Shown: positions 15,502 to 24,488, counted from the stretch's first letter. The stretch: DNA of 34,598 nucleotides from CAZRAL01 sp964598005 (GCA_964598005.1 CAZRAL010000026.1:1-34598); one strand, 5' to 3'. The notes: generated by a model from the sequence alone, not told the origin. Program-made: numbers and translations.

Positions 15502-16191
15502 ATGGGAAAACGTATTGCGTTGGTTGAAGACGATGCGACCATTCGTGAAAACTACGCCGATGCACTTAAACGCGGTGGCTACGAGGCCATTGTTTTTAGC
15601 GAGAGGCAGAAGGCGATGCTGGAATTTCGCAATCGGCTACCCGATCTCGCCATTATCGATATTGGCTTGGGCCAGGAAATCGATGGCGGATTCACGCTTT
15701 GCCGTGATCTGCGGGGGCTATCTGCTACGCTCCCGATCATTTTTTTGTCTGCGCGCGATAGCGATTTTGATGTGGTCTCGGGATTACGGCTCGGTGCAGA
15801 CGATTATTTGACCAAGGATGTCAGCATCCCGCATCTGCTGGCCCGTATTTCCGCGCTATTCCGGCGCATTGATGCAGCAAGTCTTCCTGCGCGCGCAGAG
15901 GACGTGCTGAATCGTGGCGATCTGATCCTCGACATTAATCGGCTTGGAATTAAATGGAAAGAGCAGAACGTTGTGCTGACGGTAACCGAGTTCTGGATGG
16001 TTCACGCGCTGGTCAAATTCATCGGCCACGTCAAGAATCGCGATCAACTGATGCGCGAAGCAGAAATGCTGGTGGATGACAACACCATCACCTCTCATAT
16101 GAAGCGTATTCGCAAAAAATTCATGGTTGTCGATTCGGCATTCGATGCGATCGAAACAGTCTACGGCATGGGTTATCGCTGGAAACCATAA
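15502..16191 (+). CDS. OmpR-family response regulator, Pds-like
   Basis: Response regulator of 229 residues. The receiver domain (about 1-120) has the acidic pair E9-D10-D11, phospho-acceptor D53 in IIDIGLG, S83 in FLSARD and K105 in YLTKD; the winged-helix DNA-binding domain (about 135-229) contains VDDNTITSHMKRIRKKF and ends VYGMGYRW. From memory the sequence resembles the 'proteobacterial dedicated sortase system' regulators (PdsR). The start at 15502 is chosen over the longer frame (15442) because an AAAGGA lies before it and the protein then begins MGKRIALVEDD. It is followed after 8 bases by its histidine kinase. No sortase gene is in the window. Confidence 0.88.
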   Translation: MGKRIALVEDDATIRENYADALKRGGYEAIVFSERQKAMLEFRNRLPDLAIIDIGLGQEIDGGFTLCRDLRGLSATLPIIFLSARDSDFDVVSGLRLGADDYLTKDVSIPHLLARISALFRRIDAASLPARAEDVLNRGDLILDINRLGIKWKEQNVVLTVTEFWMVHALVKFIGHVKNRDQLMREAEMLVDDNTITSHMKRIRKKFMVVDSAFDAIETVYGMGYRWKP

Positions 16192-16199
16192 CCTGCCTC

Positions 16200-17840
16200 A
16201 TGCCGCTTCCTGTTTTTATTTTCAGCATACGCTTTAAGCTCCTGCTGGTTTCGCTTGTTCTGCTATTGATTCCCTGGCTGGGATTCAATTTTATCGAGCG
16301 AATGGAAGCCTTTTTGCGTACAGGCCAGGAGGAGAGTCTCGCCAACACAGCACGCGCAATCGCGGCGAGTCTTTCAGACCGCCCGACGCTCTTTGCACGC
16401 GGATTGCCATCGGCAAGCGCAGAAGCCGAGGAGCATCGCAAGATCATTGCGTTGTTTGGCAGTTCGGACCCGGAAACCGCCGCCAGTCTGGGTACAACTT
16501 ACGTACCCTCGGAAGAAATCGAACGCCTGCTCAATCTTGTCGCACGCGCCGCCACTCGGGTCTGGGTAATCGATGCACACGCACGGGTACGCGGCTTGGG
16601 GGGCAACCTGCGCAACGTCAATCCTGTCACACCGGCCTTACCGGGCAAGCCCGATAATCTTCTCTCCCGATTGTTTTCACTGATCATGGCCGCTCCTCCA
16701 GACGATCCCGGTGACGATCCCCAGCTTCGTTCGCAGGCTGTTATGTCCCAAGTCGATCGTGCCCTGGTTGGCCAACCGACTGCCTATTGGCGCTATACGA
16801 AAGACCGGCAATCGATCATTCTTTCCGCTGCTCAACCGGTATGGTTGGGCGACGACATTATTGCGGCCGTTGTCGTAGAAGAAACGACCGCAGCCATTCA
16901 GATTCTCAAAGCGAATGCTTTGCAAAACCTTGCGGTTATGACCTTGATTGTTTTCGGAGCGGGGTTTGTCGTGCTGTTCGTTTTTGCGGCTCGTCTTGCG
17001 ATGCGGGTTCGTCGCCTTTCCAGGGCGGCTGACCGCGCCATCGATGCGCAAGGAAGGATCAAGAACGCACTGCCTGGTACAGCATCCCGCGACGAAATTG
17101 GCGATCTATCGAGAATACTATCCAACATGATAGCCCGGTTGCAAAGCTACAATAGCTATCTGGAAAATATGGCGAGTCGCCTGTCGCATGAGTTGCGTAC
17201 CCCGGTTGCGGTGGTCCGCTCTTCACTGGACAATTTGCGGCAACAAACCCATCCTGAGGAAGCGAAAATATATGTCGAGCGTGCGAGCGAAGGCGTGGCG
17301 CGGCTCTCCAGCCTGATTGCACGCTTATCCGAGGGTACGCAGCTGGAGCGTTTTTTGCAGAGCGCTGAAAAAGAGGTTTTCGACTTGGCCGAGGTCATCG
17401 CAGGTTGCGTGCATGGCTATGGGGCGGCTTACCCTGCTTATCGTTTTGAACTTGATTCGCAACACCACCTGTTTATGGAGGGCATTCCCGACGCCATGGC
17501 GCAATTGCTCGATAAATTGATCGACAATGCGATGGATTTTTCTCCTGCCGAAAAACCAATCCTGATCAATCTGGTAGGCACTGAAGATACAATTGTCCTC
17601 ACTGTTTCCAATAGCGGCCCCCCACTTCCGGATGATATGGGAGCAACCTTGTTTGAATCGATGGTATCGCTACGTAAAGGCCCCGGAAACCAGAAGGGCC
17701 ATCTGGGTTTGGGGCTTTATATCACCCGGCTGATTGCTGAATTTCACAAGGGATCGGTCTCTGCGCGTAATATCGACGACCGATCGGGCGTGATATTCGA
17801 AGTATCTATTCCTGCAGCCAAAAAGGAGCTTATGACCTGA
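16200..17840 (+). CDS. Sensor histidine kinase, Pds-like
   Basis: Inner-membrane kinase of 546 residues. TM1 lies at about 12-31, an extracytoplasmic sensor region at about 32-243 (its proximal part MEAFLRTGQEESLANTARAI is typical of the PdsS group), TM2 at about 244-265 and then a HAMP linker. The dimerisation/phosphoacceptor helix carries H330 in SHELRTPVAVVRSSL. The ATPase domain has an N-box with N443 (LIDNAMDFS), NSGPP as G1 and HLGLGLYITRLI as G2. All catalytic boxes are intact. It is co-transcribed with the response regulator 8 bases upstream. At 546 residues it is shorter than I remember for sortase-linked kinases, which is a reason for caution. The signal is unknown. Confidence 0.88.
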   Translation: MPLPVFIFSIRFKLLLVSLVLLLIPWLGFNFIERMEAFLRTGQEESLANTARAIAASLSDRPTLFARGLPSASAEAEEHRKIIALFGSSDPETAASLGTTYVPSEEIERLLNLVARAATRVWVIDAHARVRGLGGNLRNVNPVTPALPGKPDNLLSRLFSLIMAAPPDDPGDDPQLRSQAVMSQVDRALVGQPTAYWRYTKDRQSIILSAAQPVWLGDDIIAAVVVEETTAAIQILKANALQNLAVMTLIVFGAGFVVLFVFAARLAMRVRRLSRAADRAIDAQGRIKNALPGTASRDEIGDLSRILSNMIARLQSYNSYLENMASRLSHELRTPVAVVRSSLDNLRQQTHPEEAKIYVERASEGVARLSSLIARLSEGTQLERFLQSAEKEVFDLAEVIAGCVHGYGAAYPAYRFELDSQHHLFMEGIPDAMAQLLDKLIDNAMDFSPAEKPILINLVGTEDTIVLTVSNSGPPLPDDMGATLFESMVSLRKGPGNQKGHLGLGLYITRLIAEFHKGSVSARNIDDRSGVIFEVSIPAAKKELMT

Positions 17841-17847
17841 ACCTATA

Positions 17848-17885
17848 AAATCACTCTGGCTCATCACGATGAGCCAGAGTGATTT
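17848..17885. terminator. Perfect 17-bp bidirectional terminator hairpin
   Basis: A perfect inverted repeat, arms 17848-17864 and 17869-17885 with a CACG loop. A and T runs at the ends make it work on both strands between the convergent kinase (+) and metalloprotease (-) genes. Confidence 0.85.
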
Positions 17886-17893
17886 ATCGAGAC

Positions 17894-20578
17894 TTATACG
17901 CCTGTGCGCTGGAGTGAGGCTTTTAATGCTTCGTTAAGTGTAGTAAGGCTTTCCGCTAAATGGGCTTTGGCTTCTTTGCTCATAGGTTTGGCGAGAGCGA
18001 TACGAATGCGGTTTTGTAGCTGTACGGCATTTTCCTGTTGTAAACTGCGAGCATCAGCCGGAGTCGTAGCCGCAGGGCGAACCAAAGTATTGGCTATACG
18101 TTTCAAATGTTCGCGCTGCAGATTGCGGCGCATGGCGGAAATCTCATCACCTGTCCGTAGTTCGCTCCATATTGCTTGCTGCAAACCATCGTACATATCC
18201 GATAGTTTCAGCACCTTGTTTCCGTTTGCCACTTTATCCTGAGAGTCGAGCAAGCGCTGAGCAACTGCATCCGCCATCAATACATCGAGCACCCCTTTTT
18301 GCAGATTGAGCACGCTATTCGCAATTGAAATATCTGGATTCAGGGACCGCTCAAAATGATCGATTGCTAGGTGCGAGACAAATTCCGGCTTCAATCTGAA
18401 GCTGTCGATCTTGAATACGCTGTCGGTCAACAAAGCCAGCGCCTCGCGTTGACGCACAACCGGCGTTGGCTCGTACAAGGGGCGATTAGTGCCTGCGCGA
18501 TCGCGTAGATGCTTTACGCCGCCTACATACTTGGCCAACAGCGGAGCTACCAGCGACAACCCCCGGAAGCCCGAAGCAAACGAACGCGTCAGGCGCTCAT
18601 AGCTTTCACCAGGTTTGAGTTGCAGGGTCTGAATACGATCCCACAATTCGCGCGTCAGCTTCATGCGTTTTTTGTAATACTCCAAAGGATCCGAGCCCAT
18701 GTCGAAACGGTTTACCTCGGGGTCGATACCGATCAGGATGTTGCCAAAGCCTGCATCTTCGTCGGTTGCATAGCCCAGCTCAGGCTGGGTCGTTGCCTTG
18801 AGGGCAATCTTCAAAAGATCGTCCTTTTCGGTGGCTAGGTCAAGCGGCTTGTAGGCATATTCAATCGCCAGATAATCATAAGGCCCCAGGCTAGACATCA
18901 CGTACTCGCCTTGCTTTTCGCCCTTTAGCGCCAGATTGAAGGGGTTATAGTCCATCACTGAACCTGCGAGGCCGTGCACTTTGGTAAAGGCAGGATCTTG
19001 AATCTGTTTTATCGAATAGATAGTCGACGCGCGGAAATTATGCCGGAGACCAAGGGTATGCCCTACTTCGTGCATGATTACATCAAATACATAGGCCTGT
19101 GCCAGCGCTTCAGCTTCTGGGCTATCCATATCCATGCCTCGGGCTTCGAGCAAATCCATAGTGAAATGCATATCGTGCGCTTTTTCAGCGCCATAGTTGC
19201 AAGCCAAAAACAGGCTTTGTTGCTTTATGGAAGGAGAAAATGCCCCTGCGAAGTTAGCATCGAACGTTAAGGGCTTGCCGATATCCTCTACTACAGTCCG
19301 GCGTGCACCCCGTGCAAATATGTCCGACATGCCGATATCGGCATCGAGAATTTCACCGGTACGCGGGTCCTTGTGTGACGGGCCGATGGCAAAACCAATA
19401 TCCGCCCCAGTGAACCAGCGGATCGAAGCATGGCGTGCATCCATGGTGTCAAAATCGTCGCTGTCACCCTGTTGCTTCACAACAATGGCGTTTTTAAAAC
19501 CTATTTTTTCAAATGCCTTGTTCCATTCCAGAACACCCCCGGTTACTGCCTTGCGATACTTTTCTGGAATATTTTTATCCAGCCAATAAACAATAGGTTC
19601 CTTGGGTTCGGAAACGGTCAGTGCCGGATCCTTTTTTTCCAAGCGCCAACGGTTGATATAGTGCACTTTGGTTTTGGGCGACAAATCCTCGCTAAAATCG
19701 CGATGCGACGAAACAAAATGCCCGACACGTTCATCAGCGATGCGTGGCGCCATTGGCTTTTCCGGCAATTTTGCAAAGCTGTAATAAAAACTCACAAATA
19801 AGCTGCGCGGATCCGGTGTTGTAGACGGGGGCGGAGGGGTTGGAACAGGCGGTGGCGTAAGCGGTGGCGCAGAAAGTTTGGGGATATTGAAATGCGCTTG
19901 CACTTGCAAGCCGGTCATTGTCTCGCTGTTATTGACGTGCGAAAAGCTGGTATTGCGTGCATCGAGCGCAAACGGCAGCCGGTAAGCAAATTCAAGTCGT
20001 GTCAGGTAGCCCGGAATATCGGTAAATAGCAGGCCATTGGCCTCCACCAGTACAGCCTTCGTATCAGGGTGCGGCGCTGATACCGTTGCTGCGCTCGCCA
20101 ACAAGCTATCCGAAAAACTCTCAGAAACAAATTTGGCTTGGGGCGTACCGAGCCTGGCATAAAACGCTGCATTTTTGGCGATCAATTGCACTTGGGTGCC
20201 GATTTTCTTGAATACCACCAAATCGGCTCCACCCATCTGGCTTCCATAGAGGCCGCGTTCGCCCACACTTTGTGGAATGTTATAGGTGAAAAAGAAGGGT
20301 TGATCAAATTGTTCTGGTTTGATGGCGATCCAGATTTTTTCGTCTTTTTGGTAAAGGGTAAAAAAACCAGGGATTTCTTTGGCCTCTTTGACAATATCCT
20401 TAAACGGGCGTGGCGCCGCAGTTGGCCCTGGCGCCGACGTTACGGGAGATGTAGCAGCTGGGGTGCTATTGGCGCCTGCCGATGCCAGAGCAGGCACTTG
20501 GGCCCACACGGCGCTATTTATTGCGATCAGTGCGGCAAGTGTTTTTAACGAAAATCGGGAAAATAGATGTGGGGACAT
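17894..20578 (-). CDS. Secreted zinc-dependent metalloprotease (DUF5117/DUF5118 type)
   Basis: Large exported protein of 894 residues. A signal peptide (about 1-34), an Ala/Pro/Thr-rich linker (about 35-57) and the DUF5118/DUF5117-type region come first, with a Pro-rich insert at about 236-256. The catalytic domain carries the metzincin motif HEVGHTLGLRHNF at 503-515 (His503, Glu504, His507, His513), preceded by YWLDKNIPEKYR and EWNKAFEKIGF, which are typical of this family. It probably cleaves proteins or peptides in the periplasm or outside. An AAGGATCTCC site precedes the ATG. It is the last gene before the kinase terminator, in convergent orientation, and is not part of a visible operon. 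Confidence 0.9.
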   Translation of the reverse strand: MSPHLFSRFSLKTLAALIAINSAVWAQVPALASAGANSTPAATSPVTSAPGPTAAPRPFKDIVKEAKEIPGFFTLYQKDEKIWIAIKPEQFDQPFFFTYNIPQSVGERGLYGSQMGGADLVVFKKIGTQVQLIAKNAAFYARLGTPQAKFVSESFSDSLLASAATVSAPHPDTKAVLVEANGLLFTDIPGYLTRLEFAYRLPFALDARNTSFSHVNNSETMTGLQVQAHFNIPKLSAPPLTPPPVPTPPPPSTTPDPRSLFVSFYYSFAKLPEKPMAPRIADERVGHFVSSHRDFSEDLSPKTKVHYINRWRLEKKDPALTVSEPKEPIVYWLDKNIPEKYRKAVTGGVLEWNKAFEKIGFKNAIVVKQQGDSDDFDTMDARHASIRWFTGADIGFAIGPSHKDPRTGEILDADIGMSDIFARGARRTVVEDIGKPLTFDANFAGAFSPSIKQQSLFLACNYGAEKAHDMHFTMDLLEARGMDMDSPEAEALAQAYVFDVIMHEVGHTLGLRHNFRASTIYSIKQIQDPAFTKVHGLAGSVMDYNPFNLALKGEKQGEYVMSSLGPYDYLAIEYAYKPLDLATEKDDLLKIALKATTQPELGYATDEDAGFGNILIGIDPEVNRFDMGSDPLEYYKKRMKLTRELWDRIQTLQLKPGESYERLTRSFASGFRGLSLVAPLLAKYVGGVKHLRDRAGTNRPLYEPTPVVRQREALALLTDSVFKIDSFRLKPEFVSHLAIDHFERSLNPDISIANSVLNLQKGVLDVLMADAVAQRLLDSQDKVANGNKVLKLSDMYDGLQQAIWSELRTGDEISAMRRNLQREHLKRIANTLVRPAATTPADARSLQQENAVQLQNRIRIALAKPMSKEAKAHLAESLTTLNEALKASLQRTGV

Positions 20579-20953
20579 GGAGATCCTTCAAGAAAGAAAT
20601 AAACAATTATTAATAATTGATGTTACGCGCAGGCGAAGCGGCTTCCCTATGAAAATGGCTTTTCCGGTAAAAATGTTTCTGCTCTGCAGTGCGTAACATC
20701 AGTTAATAAAAACGAATTTTCAGGATGTAACGCCAACACTTGGTGTTTGAATGGGTAAGAATAATTTCATTATCGCGTATTGTAATGAAACAAGCTGGAA
20801 ATGAAATCACCCACCTTAATCAGAGGTTCCTTAATGCAAATAAGATGGGAAACAGAAGATGGAATTTGTCATTTTTGATTAAATTCGAAGAAAGCAGGCA
20901 GGATACTCGCTACAATATTAGCCAGCAATGATTGCGGTGCAGTACTACTTTCA
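20579..20953. other. 375-base divergent spacer, metalloprotease / HD-GYP
   Basis: No supported gene. The region must hold promoters for both flanking genes. It contains an 8-bp inverted repeat (20765-20790), a TACAAT -10-like box at 20911-20916 and a 15-codon frame near 20649 encoding a signal-like peptide, which I do not call. Confidence 0.45.
20765..20790. promoter_or_regulatory. 8-bp inverted repeat, possible operator
   Basis: TTTCATTA (20765-20772) and TAATGAAA (20783-20790) are perfect inverted copies with a 10-base centre, so the half-sites are about 18 bases apart. That geometry suits a dimeric regulator. It lies between the divergent metalloprotease and HD-GYP genes. No specific regulator is implied. 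Confidence 0.4.
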
Positions 20954-22579
20954 ATGTCCGAAAAATATTTTTCACGTGATCTCAAGGTCGGCATGTTTGT
21001 CGAGAGTCTGGATCGACCCTGGATCGATACGCCTTTTCTGCTACAGGGTTTCCTGATAGAAGACGAGGAACAATTGCTCCAGCTTCGCGAGGTGTGCAAT
21101 TGGGTCATCATCGATCCAGTACGCTCAATCGGAGCAGAATTTGAATGGCGGAAAAAGCCTGCCATCCCACGTCCGGTTGATGAACGGGCACCAAGCGACA
21201 CGCCTCAGGTGCTGATCCATCACAGAGCCGTACCCAAGCCTGAAACACCAGCAACGCCAGGAGGCCCTCGTTCGTCAGGGCGCCCTGTAACAGGCAAGCT
21301 GGAATCTCGTGCATCCACCGCATTGAATGATAGCCTGCGCCCCAAGCCGCTCGTAATATCGGCAGTGGACACGGATAAGCCGCCACGACTATTTGCGGAT
21401 GCCGATCATGCAACGCATCCCGCAAATGGATCTCCTGCCACTTACCACGACAACACACCCGAGAGCGAGCAATCGTGGTGGAAGCAGCTCACAGGCAGTT
21501 TCCGCAGTTTATTGGTGCGCCGCATGCCTAAAGAGAAATTCGATTTCGATGCGGTTCCCGAATATAAACCGCCTGCACACAATGAGCGCCCTACTTTCAT
21601 TCCCGAAAATGTGCAATTAACGATTTACGAGGACGAAAAGACCGTCGAAGAAGAAATCGGTAGTGCGAACGATGCCTTTTCCCGTACCAACGATTTGCTT
21701 CACAAGGTTGTGGACGATATTCGCAGCGGTAATTCCCTTGAGCTCACCATGGTCGAGGACGTGATTGACGATATGGTAGAAAGCATGGTGCGCAACCCCG
21801 ATGCGCTGGTATGGGTCGCCCGTTTACGGGAACAGGATCTTAATACCTATGGTCATGGCTTGAGTGTCGCCGTCAATCTGGTCGCGTTTGGGCGCCATCT
21901 CGGCTATCCAAAATTCGATCTAGCTCATCTTGGCATGATCGGGCTGCTCTTGGATATTGGCAAAATTAGGTTGCCCCGCGAATTGTTGGAAAAAACCTCA
22001 CGGCTGACTTCGGAAGAATTTGAAATGGTAAAAGATCATGTCGAGCATGGAATCGACATTCTGCACCAAACACCAAATATTCATCCCGATGTGCTAGAAG
22101 GCATTGCTCAGCACCACGAACGCATGAACGGTACCGGTTATCCCAATTTTCTGATGGGGGATCAAATCAGCGTTTTCGGCCGCATGGCGGCCATCGCCGA
22201 TACATTTGCGGCTGTGACCAAGCGCCGCCCTTACGCCGCGCCGGTTTCGCCTCACGAGGCCTTGCAGATGCTATCGAATTGGGGCGGGACACAGTTTCAT
22301 GTCACGATGGTGGAGCAATTCATTCAATCGATAGGCGTATTTCCGGTAGGCTGTATGGTCGAACTTTCTACTGGCGAGGTGGCCGTTGTGGTTACCCACA
22401 ACAAAATTAAGCGCCTACGGCCTAAAGTGCTGATCATTGCTGACCCGGACAAAACCCCGCGCCGTCATCCCAGTACTTTCGACTTGCTTTATGATGTGTC
22501 CGACACGCCAGTTTATATCCGGCGTGGTCTTCCCAGTGGGGCATTCGGTCTCGACCCCAACGAATTTTATCTTACCTAA
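20954..22579 (+). CDS. HD-GYP domain protein with DUF3391, degenerate HD motif
   Basis: Protein of 541 residues. An N-terminal DUF3391-type domain (about 1-60, FSRDLKVGMFVESLDRPW) precedes a Pro-rich, probably flexible linker (about 65-215) and an HD-GYP domain (about 240-450). HD-GYP enzymes hydrolyse cyclic di-GMP. Here H301 (HGLSVAVN), HHER (387-390) and GTGYP (393-397) are present. The HD pair reads L333-D334 in LLLDIGK, so the metal-binding His is Leu, and the DG of the usual HHERxDGxGYP is NG. Catalysis may be lost and the protein may act as a sensor or scaffold. An active-looking EAL gene follows after 5 bases. The ATG has no clear Shine-Dalgarno. Confidence 0.88.
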   Translation: MSEKYFSRDLKVGMFVESLDRPWIDTPFLLQGFLIEDEEQLLQLREVCNWVIIDPVRSIGAEFEWRKKPAIPRPVDERAPSDTPQVLIHHRAVPKPETPATPGGPRSSGRPVTGKLESRASTALNDSLRPKPLVISAVDTDKPPRLFADADHATHPANGSPATYHDNTPESEQSWWKQLTGSFRSLLVRRMPKEKFDFDAVPEYKPPAHNERPTFIPENVQLTIYEDEKTVEEEIGSANDAFSRTNDLLHKVVDDIRSGNSLELTMVEDVIDDMVESMVRNPDALVWVARLREQDLNTYGHGLSVAVNLVAFGRHLGYPKFDLAHLGMIGLLLDIGKIRLPRELLEKTSRLTSEEFEMVKDHVEHGIDILHQTPNIHPDVLEGIAQHHERMNGTGYPNFLMGDQISVFGRMAAIADTFAAVTKRRPYAAPVSPHEALQMLSNWGGTQFHVTMVEQFIQSIGVFPVGCMVELSTGEVAVVVTHNKIKRLRPKVLIIADPDKTPRRHPSTFDLLYDVSDTPVYIRRGLPSGAFGLDPNEFYLT

Positions 22580-22584
22580 CTATT

Positions 22585-23883
22585 GTGGCTATAGTGTTAG
22601 GGGCAGGCAATATCGACTCTCAGGAACTGCCGCGCCACGCGCTGCGTGCCTTCATTTGCATGGCGATTGACGAAGCGCAGGCCAAGCAGCAGTTTGTTGC
22701 AGTCTTGATGATAATTTTGACCCGCCCGGATAGGTTGGACGACATTCTTGGCGTACCCCGTGCAGAAATCACCCGGCAAGCCTTGCAACGCCTGTCCGAT
22801 GCGCTGCGCGAAGCCGATCGTTACGTGCAGGTAGCAGACGATAAACTTTGTATTGTGTTGCCACAGCTCAAAAGCGCGACGCAAGCGTGGCTGGCTGCCG
22901 GCAAAATTCAACGTGTTCTGGAACCTTATTTCCAGTTTGGTCATGAGCAAGTGTACGTTCGTCCCACAATTGGCATTGCCTGCTATCCCGAGCATGCCGA
23001 TACAGCCGAAGATTTGATCCTACGCGCTGATATCGCAAAACGCGCTGCTCATGCCAGCGATATTGGCACGCATATGTTTCAACGTGAAGATCAACGTGAT
23101 ACCGAGATTTATCGCGGTCTTGATGCCGCCTTACGCAGTGCGTTGAAAACTAATGAACTGATGGTGCATTATCAACCGCAAATCAATCTGCACACCGGGG
23201 CATGTGATGCAGTCGAGGCGCTGCTGCGCTGGAATCTGCCAGAATACGGCGCCATTCCACCAGCAATCGCTGTGCGTGTGGCAGAAGGCAGCGGTCTTAT
23301 CGGTGCGTTGACCCATTGGGTGCTCAACACTGTTTTGCGCCAGCTTGCGGAACTCAATCGCAAAGGTATCAAACTCACCATGAGCGTCAATCTGTCCACC
23401 GTAACACTGGCCGATGCCGATCTGCCGGATATTATCGAGCACGCGTTGCAAACATGGGAAATCGCGCCAACCGATCTTACCTTGGAAATCACCGAGAGTT
23501 CGACGATTGTCGATGCCGATCGTTCGTTGGCCATGCTGGAACGTTTCAAGCGTATCGGCACACGCCTGTCGGTCGACGACTTTGGTACCGGTTATTCTTC
23601 GCTTTCCTATCTCAAACGCTATCCGCTAGACGAACTTAAAATCGATAAGCTATTTGTCCAGCATATGCGGCAGACCAAGGGCGATCAACAAATCGTACGT
23701 TCAGTCATAGACCTTTCGCATAATTTCGAACTGCGTGCTGTTGCCGAAGGTGTAGAGGACCGTGAAACACTGGAAGAGCTGCGTGCCATGGGCTGCGACC
23801 TTGCGCAGGGATATGTGATCAGCAGGGCAATGCCGATGGATCAATTGTTGATCTGGCTGAAAGCCAATCCGGTTTCCCGATAG
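22585..23883 (+). CDS. EAL-domain cyclic-di-GMP phosphodiesterase with degenerate GGDEF
   Basis: Protein of 432 residues. The N-terminal part (about 30-165) resembles a GGDEF domain, but the signature is replaced by VADDKL, so cyclase activity is not expected. The EAL domain (about 175-430) has E211-A212-L213, N269, E301, D331-D332 in DDFGTGYSSL, K352, E388 in AEGVED and Q408, the set required for cyclic-di-GMP hydrolysis to pGpG. The protein has no membrane segment. The start is uncertain: GTG 22585 is listed, and an ATG at 22660 is the main alternative. It lies 5 bases after the HD-GYP gene, suggesting co-transcription, and its stop codon abuts that of the convergent reductase gene. Confidence 0.88.
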   Translation: MAIVLGAGNIDSQELPRHALRAFICMAIDEAQAKQQFVAVLMIILTRPDRLDDILGVPRAEITRQALQRLSDALREADRYVQVADDKLCIVLPQLKSATQAWLAAGKIQRVLEPYFQFGHEQVYVRPTIGIACYPEHADTAEDLILRADIAKRAAHASDIGTHMFQREDQRDTEIYRGLDAALRSALKTNELMVHYQPQINLHTGACDAVEALLRWNLPEYGAIPPAIAVRVAEGSGLIGALTHWVLNTVLRQLAELNRKGIKLTMSVNLSTVTLADADLPDIIEHALQTWEIAPTDLTLEITESSTIVDADRSLAMLERFKRIGTRLSVDDFGTGYSSLSYLKRYPLDELKIDKLFVQHMRQTKGDQQIVRSVIDLSHNFELRAVAEGVEDRETLEELRAMGCDLAQGYVISRAMPMDQLLIWLKANPVSR

Positions 23884-24453
23884 TTATACTTTCCCGGCGA
23901 GACTGGCGACGCGCGCGCCCAAATTTTTCAGCATTTTTTGCATCCGATCATCATTCAAAGTACCGTCCTCATTGAACAATTCTCCTGCTTTTGGAATAGC
24001 AACTACAGGGAGCACAACACTGCCCAAATTCGAAAGAATATAAGAAACATGCGGCAGTGCTCGAATGGTTCCAAATGCACCGGGCGATGCGCCGAGTAAC
24101 CCACAAATTTTTCCGGAAAATGGAACCGCCCCCGCTTGACCATCGACCGATTGCGATAACCAGTCGATCGTATTTTTCAGTAGGGGCGTGATGGATGTAT
24201 TGTATTCCGGGCTAGCAATAAGGAGACCATTCGCTGCCATCATCAATGCGCGCAGTTTCAGCATCGTTTCAGGTACGCCATGCGCGCTATGCCAATCAGC
24301 ATCGTATAGCGGCATGGGATAATCACCTAAATTTATTTCGGTGACTGCCGCACCGGCAGCGCGTGCACCCTCCACGGCGATATGCAGTGCTCTGCGATTA
24401 TAGGAAGCCTTTCGGGTACTTCCGGCAAAAGCGAGAATATTGGCAATCGTCAT
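23884..24453 (-). CDS. NADPH-dependent FMN reductase family protein
   Basis: Flavodoxin-fold reductase of 189 residues (chromate reductase / quinone reductase group). The FMN phosphate loop is FAGSTRKASYNRR (about 9-21), and SPEYNTSITPLLKNTIDWLS (about 81-100) is the flavin-binding signature. It should reduce FMN, quinones or azo compounds with NAD(P)H in the cytoplasm. It sits 35 bases downstream of the pirin gene, a sensible redox pairing. The stop codon directly adjoins the EAL stop codon on the opposite strand. Confidence 0.88.
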   Translation of the reverse strand: MTIANILAFAGSTRKASYNRRALHIAVEGARAAGAAVTEINLGDYPMPLYDADWHSAHGVPETMLKLRALMMAANGLLIASPEYNTSITPLLKNTIDWLSQSVDGQAGAVPFSGKICGLLGASPGAFGTIRALPHVSYILSNLGSVVLPVVAIPKAGELFNEDGTLNDDRMQKMLKNLGARVASLAGKV

Positions 24454-24488
24454 ATTATTTTTAGCCTTTTGACCATGAAATTTTCTGC

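Noticed and set aside
15102..20578. Sortase or sortase-target gene near the Pds-like system
   Set aside because: No frame shows a sortase TLxTC motif or an LPxTG-type sorting signal.
20649..20696. 15-codon frame with a signal-like hydrophobic segment
   Set aside because: Too short to support; no good ribosome-binding site. Could be a chance frame.
20785..20931. 48-codon frame in the metalloprotease/HD-GYP spacer
   Set aside because: No Shine-Dalgarno, mixed polar composition, no recognisable feature.
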